A stretch of 7,009 nucleotides of DNA from an uncultured Gammaproteobacteria bacterium (GTDB taxonomy: Bacteria; Pseudomonadota; Gammaproteobacteria; Arenicellales; Poriferihabitantaceae): contig CALIFM010000277.1 of the NCBI GenBank assembly GCA_938021685.1, positions 1 to 7,009 on the forward strand, in the 5' to 3' direction. Of this stretch, positions 1 to 7,009 are shown one piece after another. How positions within the stretch are numbered: the stretch's first letter is position 1; each line of letters begins with the position of its first letter. The translations under genes and the position numbers were made by a program. Under the pieces are notes generated by a model. It searched no databases and was not told the origin of the DNA. It worked only from the letters and a program-made list of their open reading frames with translations.

Positions 1-2615
1 GCCCATTCAAAAGAGATAGGGTCGTCTGAGAATAAACGCTTACGCTTGCTAGTTTTCGTTAAACTTAGTAAGTCTAACTTCCTGGAATTGAGTTTTCCCT
101 TTACACTAGGCACTCTTTTGGTCTTCGCTGACTCACTCCTGTCTTGAGTAAAATCGGAGCGATAGCTCAATGTTCCAGATAAGTCGCTTTCTGCAAGTTG
201 TAAGCGATTAATAACAAATGTCATGTCATCGTTGGGCAAGGCTCGCTGTAGATTAAAGCTAGTATCTAGCTTTAAATCGTCTTTAAGGCCCAAATCTTTC
301 GTTTCAGCCAACTTAGCAAAATCACGAGCTTGCATGTTCACTTTTAAATCAACACCGCTAAATTTTGCAATATCCTTAATTTGGCCACCCACAATTACAT
401 TGGCCCCTGCTCTAGAATCATCGATGCGTAAATTAATATCGCGCACCGTAAATGCTTTGCCTCCAGCCAATGTAGAGACACTTGATTTCAAGCTGAGGCT
501 ACGATTTTTTAATGCACTAATATCAGCAATTTGGGCAAATTTATTCGCAGCAACTTGTTGCAAATCAACTTGTAAATTATAGGCTGTTGCGTTGGGGAAA
601 TGTCGCACTGCGCCTGTTATTTTACCTTGATCTGGTGAGCGCAAGTTAATATTGATATCTTGAACGCTCCAATCACTGGCCTTTGCTGACGTTAAGCGTA
701 AAGTGCCGCTTGCACCCAGCTGCTTTGGTAAATCTAGTGGCACTAATTTTTGGAAATCAGCAAATGAGTTGGCTGAAACTGCGGCACCAATCTCGGCTAC
801 CATATCGGGACCTAAATTATTTATTTTTCCATTTATATCAATATTATGTGAATTACTTTTAAAATTTCCATTTATATTAGACAACTGATAATTATCACTT
901 AGTGATCCACTTAAACGACCGCTGCCTCTCAAATGACCAAGCTGAGGAAGGTTAATAGCGTATAACTTATTTATCGATGAAATTGTTGGCGCATCTACAT
1001 CTATAGTGAAGCCTTCTAACTTCAACTCTTTGAGGTTTTTAACGTCCCCCTGCCCACTTACGCTTAGATCATCTTGCTCAAGCACAAGCTGCACTTCACT
1101 GGCGGTAAATTTATTATTTTCATAAGCAATATCAGCTTTGACAGTGGCTTTCTGCACTTCTGGTAGCTTGCGTCTATTTTGCTGATTGAAGGCGGTAATT
1201 TGCTGCTTGTTAAATTGGCTATCGATCTTGAATTGCCCAACAGCATTGCGCCCAAGGTTGAAAAAATCACCTTGTCCCAAGCTTTGTTGCTGACTGTTTT
1301 CAGCAAAAATATCTACCAAACTATAGCGACCGTCAACTTTTTGTAGACTAGCAGTCGCATTAATTTGCTCAGTTTGTGGCCAAGGTCGCCCCACTAAATC
1401 GCCCACTTTATCAACCGAAGCAGCCTGTGCTTGAATTTGAATGCCTGTCGTATTTGCTGCACTTAAGTTATCAATGTTGCCACTGGCACTAGCGCGTAGG
1501 CCTTGCCCCTGCAAAGTGGCTTGCTTTACGTTGAGTGTTAAGCCTTCTCTAATTGCACCGCTTAAAGTGAACTCGCCGCTGATATCTGCATCATTCTTAC
1601 CCGTCCAGTTAATGGTACTAAGCAAGGGCTTGACTTTGTGCTTTGATGTGCCGCTTAGCTGTAGGCCGCTCCAGTTACGCAGTTGATCAAATGAGCCTTT
1701 TAACCTTGTTTCACCACCATAACCACGCATGACTGCATTGATATCTTCTATATGCGCACTGTTCCAGCGCTTTGGTTGTAAAAAACGCCCTGTTGCTTCA
1801 ATAGGCGGTGTCGGCGGAAGTTTGACCTTGTTCCATGGTTGAAAAAAATCAAGCGATGGCGCAATTGTGCTGACTTGGAAATCTAGCCCTTGCCATCGCA
1901 GCACATCCTTAGCCGCGCCTTGCACCTGTACCTGCATATCACCAAATGTTCCACTTAATTCTAGCTGGCTCGGCTCTCTAAGTAGCATCGTTTGCACATC
2001 TGTTAATGTGCCTTTAGCATTGATCGGCCGATCATTTGCTTCACCTCTACCGACCACCTCAATTGTTTGTTTTTCAGGATCAACCTCGGCTGTAATATTA
2101 TCAAACACAATTAGTTGTGGCCGTGACAGCGTGCGAATATCGATTTGGAAATTTTCCACTTCTGCTTGATGCAGCAGCACATGCTTAGCTATTTTTTCAA
2201 GTGGTTTTGGCGTACCGCCCTTTTGCTTATTAAAAAACCAATTCAAATTATTGTTTTCACGCTCGATAAGCATATACGGCGACTTTAATTTAATCGCCGA
2301 AACCTGCATTTTCCCTTGTGCCAAGCCAACAAAGCTGAGAGAAAATTCGGCTTGTTCGATGGTTAACATGCTGGGTTCAGCAGACCAGCTAGCATTGGCT
2401 AAATGAATGTCAGTAGCATAAAAACTAGGTGACGGATTAAACTTAAACCCCATCTCGCCATCGATGCGTAATTCTCGGCCAATCGCCTGCTCAATACGCT
2501 GTGATACTTTTTGCTCTATTTCATCACCGTATAGGGTGATGCCTACTGTAACTGCCAGTACCAAGATGATGCAGAGCAACAAAATAGCCCACAGAAGCTT
2601 TAGCAAAAAAGACAT
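1..2615 (-). CDS. AsmA-family envelope protein, C-terminus cut off by window edge
   Basis: Reading the minus strand from ATG at 2615 gives 871 codons with no stop, running off the left edge. Residues about 4-28 are a hydrophobic segment (starts MSFLLKLLWAILLL), which predicts a single inner-membrane anchor with the rest in the periplasm. Residues about 30-115 match the AsmA N-terminal domain: an amphipathic helix, 'IGRELRIDGEMGF', then 'IHLANASW' and 'LNWFF'. The middle is a long series of short beta-strand units with recurring patterns such as 'WSVQDINI' and 'FTVRDINL'. Residues 839-866 hold 'GKLNSRKLDL' followed by 'RLFSDDP', which typically precedes the C-terminal AsmA domain, so I infer that domain lies outside the window. 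Known relatives (AsmA, TamB, YhdP, YdbH) are large anchored proteins; several act as groove-shaped bridges moving phospholipid to the outer membrane. Which subfamily this is cannot be settled without the C-terminus. The gene is divergent from ttcA. Family confidence is high; exact role is inference. Confidence 0.9.
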   Translation of the reverse strand, partial: MSFLLKLLWAILLLCIILVLAVTVGITLYGDEIEQKVSQRIEQAIGRELRIDGEMGFKFNPSPSFYATDIHLANASWSAEPSMLTIEQAEFSLSFVGLAQGKMQVSAIKLKSPYMLIERENNNLNWFFNKQKGGTPKPLEKIAKHVLLHQAEVENFQIDIRTLSRPQLIVFDNITAEVDPEKQTIEVVGRGEANDRPINAKGTLTDVQTMLLREPSQLELSGTFGDMQVQVQGAAKDVLRWQGLDFQVSTIAPSLDFFQPWNKVKLPPTPPIEATGRFLQPKRWNSAHIEDINAVMRGYGGETRLKGSFDQLRNWSGLQLSGTSKHKVKPLLSTINWTGKNDADISGEFTLSGAIREGLTLNVKQATLQGQGLRASASGNIDNLSAANTTGIQIQAQAASVDKVGDLVGRPWPQTEQINATASLQKVDGRYSLVDIFAENSQQQSLGQGDFFNLGRNAVGQFKIDSQFNKQQITAFNQQNRRKLPEVQKATVKADIAYENNKFTASEVQLVLEQDDLSVSGQGDVKNLKELKLEGFTIDVDAPTISSINKLYAINLPQLGHLRGSGRLSGSLSDNYQLSNINGNFKSNSHNIDINGKINNLGPDMVAEIGAAVSANSFADFQKLVPLDLPKQLGASGTLRLTSAKASDWSVQDININLRSPDQGKITGAVRHFPNATAYNLQVDLQQVAANKFAQIADISALKNRSLSLKSSVSTLAGGKAFTVRDINLRIDDSRAGANVIVGGQIKDIAKFSGVDLKVNMQARDFAKLAETKDLGLKDDLKLDTSFNLQRALPNDDMTFVINRLQLAESDLSGTLSYRSDFTQDRSESAKTKRVPSVKGKLNSRKLDLLSLTKTSKRKRLFSDDPISFEW

Positions 2616-2656
2616 GAAACAATTACACTAGCGGCCTAAGAATTATTGATTTTGTC
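2616..2656. promoter_or_regulatory. Divergent intergenic gap between AsmA-family gene and ttcA
   Basis: These 41 bases must hold at least part of the signals for two oppositely oriented genes, unless the promoters lie inside the coding regions. Neither start codon has a recognisable Shine-Dalgarno sequence at normal spacing. The only promoter-like element I see is a TGTAAT hexamer on the minus strand (2627-2622), one mismatch from the -10 consensus, without a convincing -35 at proper distance. That the gap is regulatory is inferred from the gene arrangement, not from clear motifs. Confidence 0.4.
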
Positions 2657-3463
2657 ATGGCCGTCACTGTAAATGCACCCTGCCCTGCGCCCAGCAGCAC
2701 TCAGGCAGATAAAAATCTTGAAAAGCGCTTGCGCCGTTTGCTTGGCCAGGCTGTTGGTGATTATGCAATGATCCGTGACAACGATCGGATAATGGTGTGC
2801 TTGTCCGGTGGTAAAGATTCATATGTCTTACTACATCTGTTATTGGCATTACAAAAACGCGCTCCCGTCAGGTTTGAACTCGCTGCGGTTAATCTTGACC
2901 AAAAGCAACCCGGGTTTCCTGAACACGTGCTGCCCGAGTATTTAAAAAGCTTAGGCGTTGAATACCACATCATCGAGCAAGATACTTACTCAATTGTGAA
3001 AGATAAAACTCCGCAAGGCAAAACCTACTGCGGTCTGTGTTCACGCTTGCGCCGAGGTATCTTATACAACTTTGCGCATGAACATGGATTTAACAAGCTC
3101 GCATTAGGTCATCATCGCGACGACATGGTGGAAACATTATTCTTAAATCTATTTTATGCTGGCAAGCTTAAATCAATGCCGCCAAAACTAAAAAGTGATG
3201 ATGGGCGCAATACCGTTATTCGGCCCTTGGTCTATTGTAGTGAAAAAGACATTGCGGCGTTAGCTAATCACCTGCAATTTCCGATTATTCCGTGTAACTT
3301 GTGCGGCTCGCAAGATGGCTTGCAACGGCAAGTGATAAAGCAAATGTTGCAGCAGTGGGAAACGGCGCACCCTGGGCGAATCGAATCCATCATGAAAAGT
3401 ATACAAAATGTACAGCCCTCCCAGTTGGCTGACAACAAGCTATTCGATTTCTCTGCATTCTGA
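2657..3463 (+). CDS. ttcA: TtcA, tRNA 2-thiocytidine(32) biosynthesis protein
   Basis: TtcA replaces the 2-oxygen of cytidine 32 in the anticodon loop of certain tRNAs with sulfur. It activates the base with ATP and uses an iron-sulfur cluster and sulfur from a cysteine desulfurase; it acts in the cytoplasm. The 268-residue product has the PP-loop ATP-binding motif SGGKDS at residues 50-55, a CxxC pair at C125/C128 ('YCGLCSRLRRG'), 'LGHHRDDMVETLFLNL' at about 150-165, and a second CxxC at C213/C216 in 'IPCNLCGSQ'. In TtcA, the first pair plus one cysteine of the later motif hold the cluster. It is shorter than the 311-residue E. coli protein, but no core motif is missing. The ATG at 2657 is the only reasonable start: the next in-frame ATG (residue 38) would remove the N-terminal helix before the PP-loop, and an in-frame TGA sits upstream at 2615-2617. 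The stop codon overlaps the ppc start by one base. Confidence 0.96.
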   Translation: MAVTVNAPCPAPSSTQADKNLEKRLRRLLGQAVGDYAMIRDNDRIMVCLSGGKDSYVLLHLLLALQKRAPVRFELAAVNLDQKQPGFPEHVLPEYLKSLGVEYHIIEQDTYSIVKDKTPQGKTYCGLCSRLRRGILYNFAHEHGFNKLALGHHRDDMVETLFLNLFYAGKLKSMPPKLKSDDGRNTVIRPLVYCSEKDIAALANHLQFPIIPCNLCGSQDGLQRQVIKQMLQQWETAHPGRIESIMKSIQNVQPSQLADNKLFDFSAF

Positions 3464-3465
3464 TG
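3461..3465 (+). other. TGATG stop/start overlap of ttcA and ppc
   Basis: The ttcA stop TGA (3461-3463) and the ppc start ATG (3463-3465) share one A. No Shine-Dalgarno sequence is visible in the preceding 20 bases. This arrangement usually means that ribosomes ending ttcA re-initiate on ppc, so I infer translational coupling and a shared transcript. Confidence 0.8.
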
Positions 3466-6126
3466 TCTAATTCTAATTTTGCTGATGAACAGCTCATCAA
3501 TAAAAACTTAAGAGAAAATATTCGTTTATTAGGCTCGATTTTAGGTGACACCATCAAAGAACAATGCGGTGATGAGTTATATGAACATGTAGAAAGCGTA
3601 CGTAAATTAGCCATTGCAGTGCGTAACGGCGAATCGACACCAACTCAATTGCATAAACAACTGCATGGCTTGCCTGCGGAGCAAGTCTATCTTTTAGCTC
3701 GTTCATTCACACTATTCTTGAATCTGGCTAACATTGCTGATCAGCATGCTCAGTTGAAAATTGACTTGCAGGCGCAAGATGATCCGCAAAAAGACAAGTC
3801 TTCGTTTTGCAAACTTAACGATAAAATGCAGTCATTTATCGATAAGGGCATTGATCCTGATATTTTATACGATACGGTTTGCAATCTATCTATTGAGCCC
3901 GTACTTACTGCCCACCCTACTGAGGTGGTGCGTCGAACGATTTCGAACAAGTATTTGCGAATCACTCGCTTGCTAGAACGTTTAGGTCGTACTCAAATAA
4001 AGCACAGCACACGTGAAGACACTTTGCAAAAGCTTGCGCAAGTTATCACTGAAATATGGGCCACCGATGAGATTCGCCGGATTCAACCTACTCCGGTTGA
4101 CGAGGCTAAATCAGGGCAAGTCGTAGTGGAGCACACCATTTGGGATGCAGTGCCACATGCTGCACGTACTCTGAGCAATACGCTTGAGCTGCATACAGGT
4201 CGACAATTACCGCTATCTTGCACTCCCATTCGAGTTTGTTCATGGATGGGTGGTGACCGAGATGGTAATCCTAATGTAACACCTCTTGTCACAGAACAGG
4301 TGATTCGCGTTTCTCGCTGGAAAGCAGCAGAATTATTTCATAAAGAAATCCATGAGCTGCGCCGCGAGCTATCGATGAATAATTGCAATACAGCATTATC
4401 AGAAGCGGCTAAAGAACAGCATGAGCCTTACCGCATAGTGCTACGCGAGCTATTAGACAAGCTTAATCGCACGATGCGTTGCATGGAACGTGGCAGTAAT
4501 GGTGATGACCTACCTAGGGGCGAGATTATTAGAGGCAAAAAAGACCTGCTTAATCCACTATTACTGTGTCACCAGTCACTGATGGATTGTGGCACCGCCA
4601 TTATCGCTGAAGGACGTTTGACCGATATAATTCGGCGCGCCTATGCCTTTGGTGCAATATTGATGCCATTGGATATTCGGCAAGAATCTGACCGCCATGC
4701 TCAAGCCTTGGATGAAATCACACAATATCTTGGTTTAGGTTCTTATTTGAAATGGCCGGAACAAAAGCGCCAAGATTGGCTCAGCGCTGAATTATTCAAC
4801 AAGCGACCTTTGATTCCCGAGCAATTTCCTGCTAGTGAGCCCGTGCAGGTAGTGCTAGACACATTCAGGATGTTAGCGAAGCAAAACCCTGAGTACCTAG
4901 GCGCTTATATTATTTCAATGGCCACCTGTGCCTCTGATGTATTAGCGGTAGCCGTATTACAAAAGGCCTGCGGCATCGCTCAGCCGCAACGCATTGTTCC
5001 CTTGTTTGAACGCCTAGCTGACTTAGAATTAGCGGAACAAACCATGCAAGCGCTGTGGTCGAACAAGGTCTACATAGATCGTATTGCAGGTGAGCAAGAA
5101 GTAATGATCGGATACTCCGATTCAGCTAAAGATGCGGGACAATTGGCTGCGGCATGGGCGTTATACAACGCCCAAGAACGCTTAGTCACGCTTGCTAAAC
5201 AGCATGAAGTAAAACTTACCCTATTTCACGGCCGAGGTGGCAGCGTCGCGCGTGGCGGTGGGCCTGCTCATAGTGCTATTCGTGCCCAACCACCTGGCTC
5301 GGTTAATGGTAGCATCAGGGTGACGGAACAAGGCGAGGTCATTCAAGCTAAGTATGGGTTACCGGGGCACGCCATTGAAAATTTAAAAATCTATCTATGC
5401 GCGGTGCTAGACGCAAGTTTAACTCCTGCGCCCAAACCGCAAGCTGAGTGGCGAGAGAAAATGGATAGCTTAGCAAACTCAGCCTTGACTGAGTTTCGCT
5501 CAGTGGTTCGAGACAATCCAGACTTTGTTCCTTACTTCGTACAAGCCACGCCAGAAGCCGAGTTGGCCACGTTAAAAATTGGTAGCCGTCCTTCACGCCG
5601 ACGCAGCGGAACTGGCATCACGCACCTGCGCGCAATACCCTGGATTTTTGCTTGGACTCAAACTCGTTTAATGCTGCCAGCTTGGCTTGGTATCGGGGCG
5701 GCATTACAGTCTGCAATCGATAACAATCATGCCGTTCTACTGCGTGATATGCAGCAGCATTGGCCGTTCTTTAAGGCAACGATTGATCAAATTGAAATGG
5801 TGCTAGCAAAAGCAGACCCCAACGTCGCCCAATTGTATGATTCACAGCTTGTTGACCCAAGCTTGCAAACTCTGGGCGACCAGCTGCGTGATAAATATGA
5901 ATTAGTCAGTCAATGCGTATTGGAGTTGACCGACCATCAAACCTTAGTGGAGCACGAACCTTTTGTCTTGCAAGGAATACAAGTGCGGAACCCTTATGTA
6001 GACCCGCTAAACATATTGCAAGTCGAGATATTATCGCGTCTGCGTGCCGGTGAGACAGGTATCATTGAGGACGCGATGGTCATTGCAATTAATGGCATAG
6101 CTGCAGGTATGCGAAACACGGGCTAA
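3463..6126 (+). CDS. ppc: Phosphoenolpyruvate carboxylase
   Basis: This cytoplasmic enzyme carboxylates phosphoenolpyruvate with bicarbonate to oxaloacetate and phosphate, refilling the TCA cycle. The product is 887 residues against 883 in E. coli. Signatures in order: 'LTAHPTEVVRRT' with catalytic H151 (E. coli H138), 'WMGGDRDGNPNVT' from W261, 'GYSDSAKDAG' with K556 (E. coli K546), 'FHGRGGSVARGGGPAH' with H589, R591 and R597 (E. coli H579, R581, R587), 'GSRPSRRR' with R709 (E. coli R699), 'LRAIPWIFAWTQ', and the C-terminal 'GIAAGMRNTG'. The four residues that bind the inhibitor aspartate in E. coli (K773, R832, R587, N881) correspond to K783, R842, R597 and N885, so aspartate feedback inhibition is likely kept. 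One small change is alanine 596 where E. coli has glycine in the GRGGSIGRGG loop. The start is supported by alignment with the E. coli N-terminus and the overlap with ttcA. It is the second gene of the likely three-gene operon. Confidence 0.98.
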   Translation: MSNSNFADEQLINKNLRENIRLLGSILGDTIKEQCGDELYEHVESVRKLAIAVRNGESTPTQLHKQLHGLPAEQVYLLARSFTLFLNLANIADQHAQLKIDLQAQDDPQKDKSSFCKLNDKMQSFIDKGIDPDILYDTVCNLSIEPVLTAHPTEVVRRTISNKYLRITRLLERLGRTQIKHSTREDTLQKLAQVITEIWATDEIRRIQPTPVDEAKSGQVVVEHTIWDAVPHAARTLSNTLELHTGRQLPLSCTPIRVCSWMGGDRDGNPNVTPLVTEQVIRVSRWKAAELFHKEIHELRRELSMNNCNTALSEAAKEQHEPYRIVLRELLDKLNRTMRCMERGSNGDDLPRGEIIRGKKDLLNPLLLCHQSLMDCGTAIIAEGRLTDIIRRAYAFGAILMPLDIRQESDRHAQALDEITQYLGLGSYLKWPEQKRQDWLSAELFNKRPLIPEQFPASEPVQVVLDTFRMLAKQNPEYLGAYIISMATCASDVLAVAVLQKACGIAQPQRIVPLFERLADLELAEQTMQALWSNKVYIDRIAGEQEVMIGYSDSAKDAGQLAAAWALYNAQERLVTLAKQHEVKLTLFHGRGGSVARGGGPAHSAIRAQPPGSVNGSIRVTEQGEVIQAKYGLPGHAIENLKIYLCAVLDASLTPAPKPQAEWREKMDSLANSALTEFRSVVRDNPDFVPYFVQATPEAELATLKIGSRPSRRRSGTGITHLRAIPWIFAWTQTRLMLPAWLGIGAALQSAIDNNHAVLLRDMQQHWPFFKATIDQIEMVLAKADPNVAQLYDSQLVDPSLQTLGDQLRDKYELVSQCVLELTDHQTLVEHEPFVLQGIQVRNPYVDPLNILQVEILSRLRAGETGIIEDAMVIAINGIAAGMRNTG

Positions 6127-6136
6127 ACGCCCAATA

Positions 6137-6142
6137 AGGTGA
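6137..6142 (+). promoter_or_regulatory. Shine-Dalgarno sequence for the TTG-started SDR-like gene
   Basis: AGGTGA is perfectly complementary to the 3' end of 16S rRNA (UCACCU) and sits 6 bases before TTG at 6149. It lies in the 22-bp gap after the ppc stop. It decides the start of the next gene, because no in-frame ATG exists near the N-terminus and an in-frame TGA at 6140-6142 blocks any start further upstream. Confidence 0.65.
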
Positions 6143-6148
6143 ATTAAA

Positions 6149-6838
6149 TTGAATCCGGCAAGTTTAAATAACAAAACAATTCTTATCACTGGAGCAGCCT
6201 TTGATATTGGTCGTGCCTTAAGCCTGCGGTGTGCTACTTTGGGGGCAAATGTGCTGCTGCTAGATCAAGACAGTAAAGGCTTAGATGCTATTTACGATGC
6301 AATTGTTACGACAAAGGCGCCTGAACCGATGATTGTTGAAGTGGATCTAGCCAAGCTTTCTGCTGAAGCTGCTCAAAGTATTAATGCCAATATTATAGAC
6401 GAATATGGCCAACTTGATGCTTTAGTCCACACGGCCAATTGGACATTCCCGCTTAGCCCTTTAGCTGCTTATGAAGAAAAGTATTGGCAACAGGCGATGC
6501 ATAATTTGCACTTTGCGCCGTTTATGCTAACCCAAAGCCTGCTGCCCGCTTTAAGTGCTGCAGCCGCCGCGCGAGTGGCTTTTAATGTACAATCTTGCGG
6601 ACGGCAGGCAAAAGCTTTCTGGGGGCCATATGGCGCGGCCTACGCGGCTTTAGAGAACACCTGTGCAACGTGGAACAGTGAACTTAATAAGACTGCAGTA
6701 CGCTTTGCAACTATTGATCCTGGAGAAGTGCTGACGCAAGTGCGTGCTAAGCATTATCCTGCTGAGGTGAGAGAAGAGTTGCTACGGCCTGATGATGAAG
6801 TTGTATTATCACCTTATCTGAAATTTATAGCGTCTTAA
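6149..6838 (+). CDS. Degenerate YciK-like short-chain dehydrogenase/reductase family protein
   Basis: The 229-residue product has the Rossmann-fold layout of SDR proteins and resembles E. coli YciK along its length: 'TILITGA' (10-16), 'FMLTQSLLPAL' (125-135), 'GRQAKAFWGPYGAAYA' (151-166) and a C-terminal stretch from 'LTQVRAKHYPAE'. Key residues are missing. The cofactor motif TGxxxGIG reads TGAAFDIG (14-21), with Asp19 for glycine. The NAG motif reads T-A-N (95-97). The helix asparagine is Leu120. The position 13 before the tyrosine, normally catalytic serine, is Gln148, although Ser149 is adjacent. Tyr161 is kept, but the lysine four residues on is Tyr165. The protein also ends about 20 residues earlier than YciK (252 aa). 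The SDR fold is seen clearly; that it lacks oxidoreductase activity is inference, and no substrate can be named. The frame is intact and has a good ribosome-binding site, so it is unlikely to be a decayed pseudogene. Its position 22 bp after ppc suggests co-transcription. The start is TTG. Confidence 0.85.
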   Translation: MNPASLNNKTILITGAAFDIGRALSLRCATLGANVLLLDQDSKGLDAIYDAIVTTKAPEPMIVEVDLAKLSAEAAQSINANIIDEYGQLDALVHTANWTFPLSPLAAYEEKYWQQAMHNLHFAPFMLTQSLLPALSAAAAARVAFNVQSCGRQAKAFWGPYGAAYAALENTCATWNSELNKTAVRFATIDPGEVLTQVRAKHYPAEVREELLRPDDEVVLSPYLKFIAS

Positions 6839-6878
6839 CTAAAGCCTGCAGCTAATATAGGCCCCACCATGATAAAAT

Positions 6879-7009
6879 TTAGTCGCCAAAGTGACGCATT
6901 TCTTCGTTGCGACAGTTTTCAAGTTGTGAAATCGCCTGATCTAGCTCAGATCGAATGGCCTTGATCTTCTTCAAGCGTTCATCAAAATCAAGTTGACTAT
7001 CTAAATCAT
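6879..7009 (-). CDS. C-terminal end of an unrecognised, probably helical protein
   Basis: The minus strand entering from the right edge is open for 42 codons and stops with TAA at 6881-6879. The visible tail begins 'DLDSQLDFDERLKKIKAIRS' and ends 'EEMRHFGD'. It is rich in charged residues, with leucine and isoleucine at spacings that suggest an amphipathic helix or short coiled coil. I do not recognise the family. The frame has no start inside the window, since the only edge ATG is in another frame and meets a TAG two codons later, so the gene must begin outside. It converges on the SDR-like gene with 40 bases between the stops. Support is the open frame alone, plus its protein-like composition. 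Confidence 0.5.
   Translation of the reverse strand, partial: DLDSQLDFDERLKKIKAIRSELDQAISQLENCRNEEMRHFGD

Noticed and set aside
223..2169. Plus-strand open frames at 223-582, 703-888, 1441-1686 and 1867-2169, and a minus-strand frame at 1064-1306
   Set aside because: All lie within the single continuous AsmA-family frame on the minus strand. Their translations are rich in Ser, Cys, Leu and Pro with no recognisable domain, which is typical of shadow frames.
2618..2650. Imperfect inverted match CAATTA / TTATTG flanking the divergent gap, as a possible operator
   Set aside because: It is short, imperfect and AT-rich, and expected by chance at this composition.
2664..3614. Minus-strand open frames across ttcA and the start of ppc (2664-2849, 2761-2973, 3390-3614)
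   Set aside because: They overlap clearly identified genes, have no family resemblance and lack ribosome-binding support.
3750..5596. Small open frames inside ppc (3750-3965, 4083-4292 and 5348-5596 on minus; 3761-3976 on plus)
   Set aside because: They fall within conserved parts of PEP carboxylase and show no protein-like signature.
6149..6838. Calling the SDR-like gene a pseudogene or naming it yciK
   Set aside because: The frame is intact with a good ribosome-binding site, so there is no sign of disruption. The lost catalytic residues make a straight yciK orthology call unsafe.
6839..6878. Possible terminator between the convergent genes: GCCT at 6844-6847 pairing with AGGC at 6858-6861, with TTT after it on the minus strand
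   Set aside because: The stem has only four Watson-Crick pairs with an 11-base loop; extension relies on G-T wobbles and there is no true T-run. It is too weak to call.

Overview
This window looks like ordinary chromosome from a Gammaproteobacterium. The TtcA, AsmA-type and aspartate-regulated PEP carboxylase proteins all match proteobacterial forms, and by eye the base composition is in the mid-40s %GC. I cannot name the genus. I see no mobile element, CRISPR array, tRNA, rRNA or phage gene.

Layout. Bases 1-2615 are one uninterrupted minus-strand reading frame. It is the first 871 residues of a large AsmA-family envelope protein whose C-terminus lies beyond the left edge. A 41-bp gap (2616-2656) separates it from a divergent plus-strand cluster of three genes. 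These are ttcA (tRNA 2-thiocytidine synthesis, 2657-3463), ppc (phosphoenolpyruvate carboxylase, 3463-6126, sharing one base with the ttcA stop codon) and a short-chain dehydrogenase-like gene (6149-6838, TTG start, 22 bp after ppc). At the right edge, the last 42 codons of an unrecognised minus-strand gene (6879-7009) converge on the dehydrogenase-like gene across a 40-bp gap.

How the genes fit together. The spacing suggests that ttcA, ppc and the dehydrogenase-like gene are co-transcribed, with ttcA and ppc probably translationally coupled. Their functions (tRNA modification, oxaloacetate replenishment, an SDR-fold protein) do not form an obvious pathway, so the cluster is better read as a housekeeping operon than as a dedicated system. 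The AsmA-type protein belongs to envelope biogenesis and is transcribed separately.

The most unusual item is the SDR-fold protein. It resembles YciK along its length but has lost the usual Asn, Ser and Lys of the active-site tetrad and one glycine of the nucleotide-binding motif, so it may be a non-catalytic relative. I found no convincing evidence of a previously undescribed multi-gene system here.
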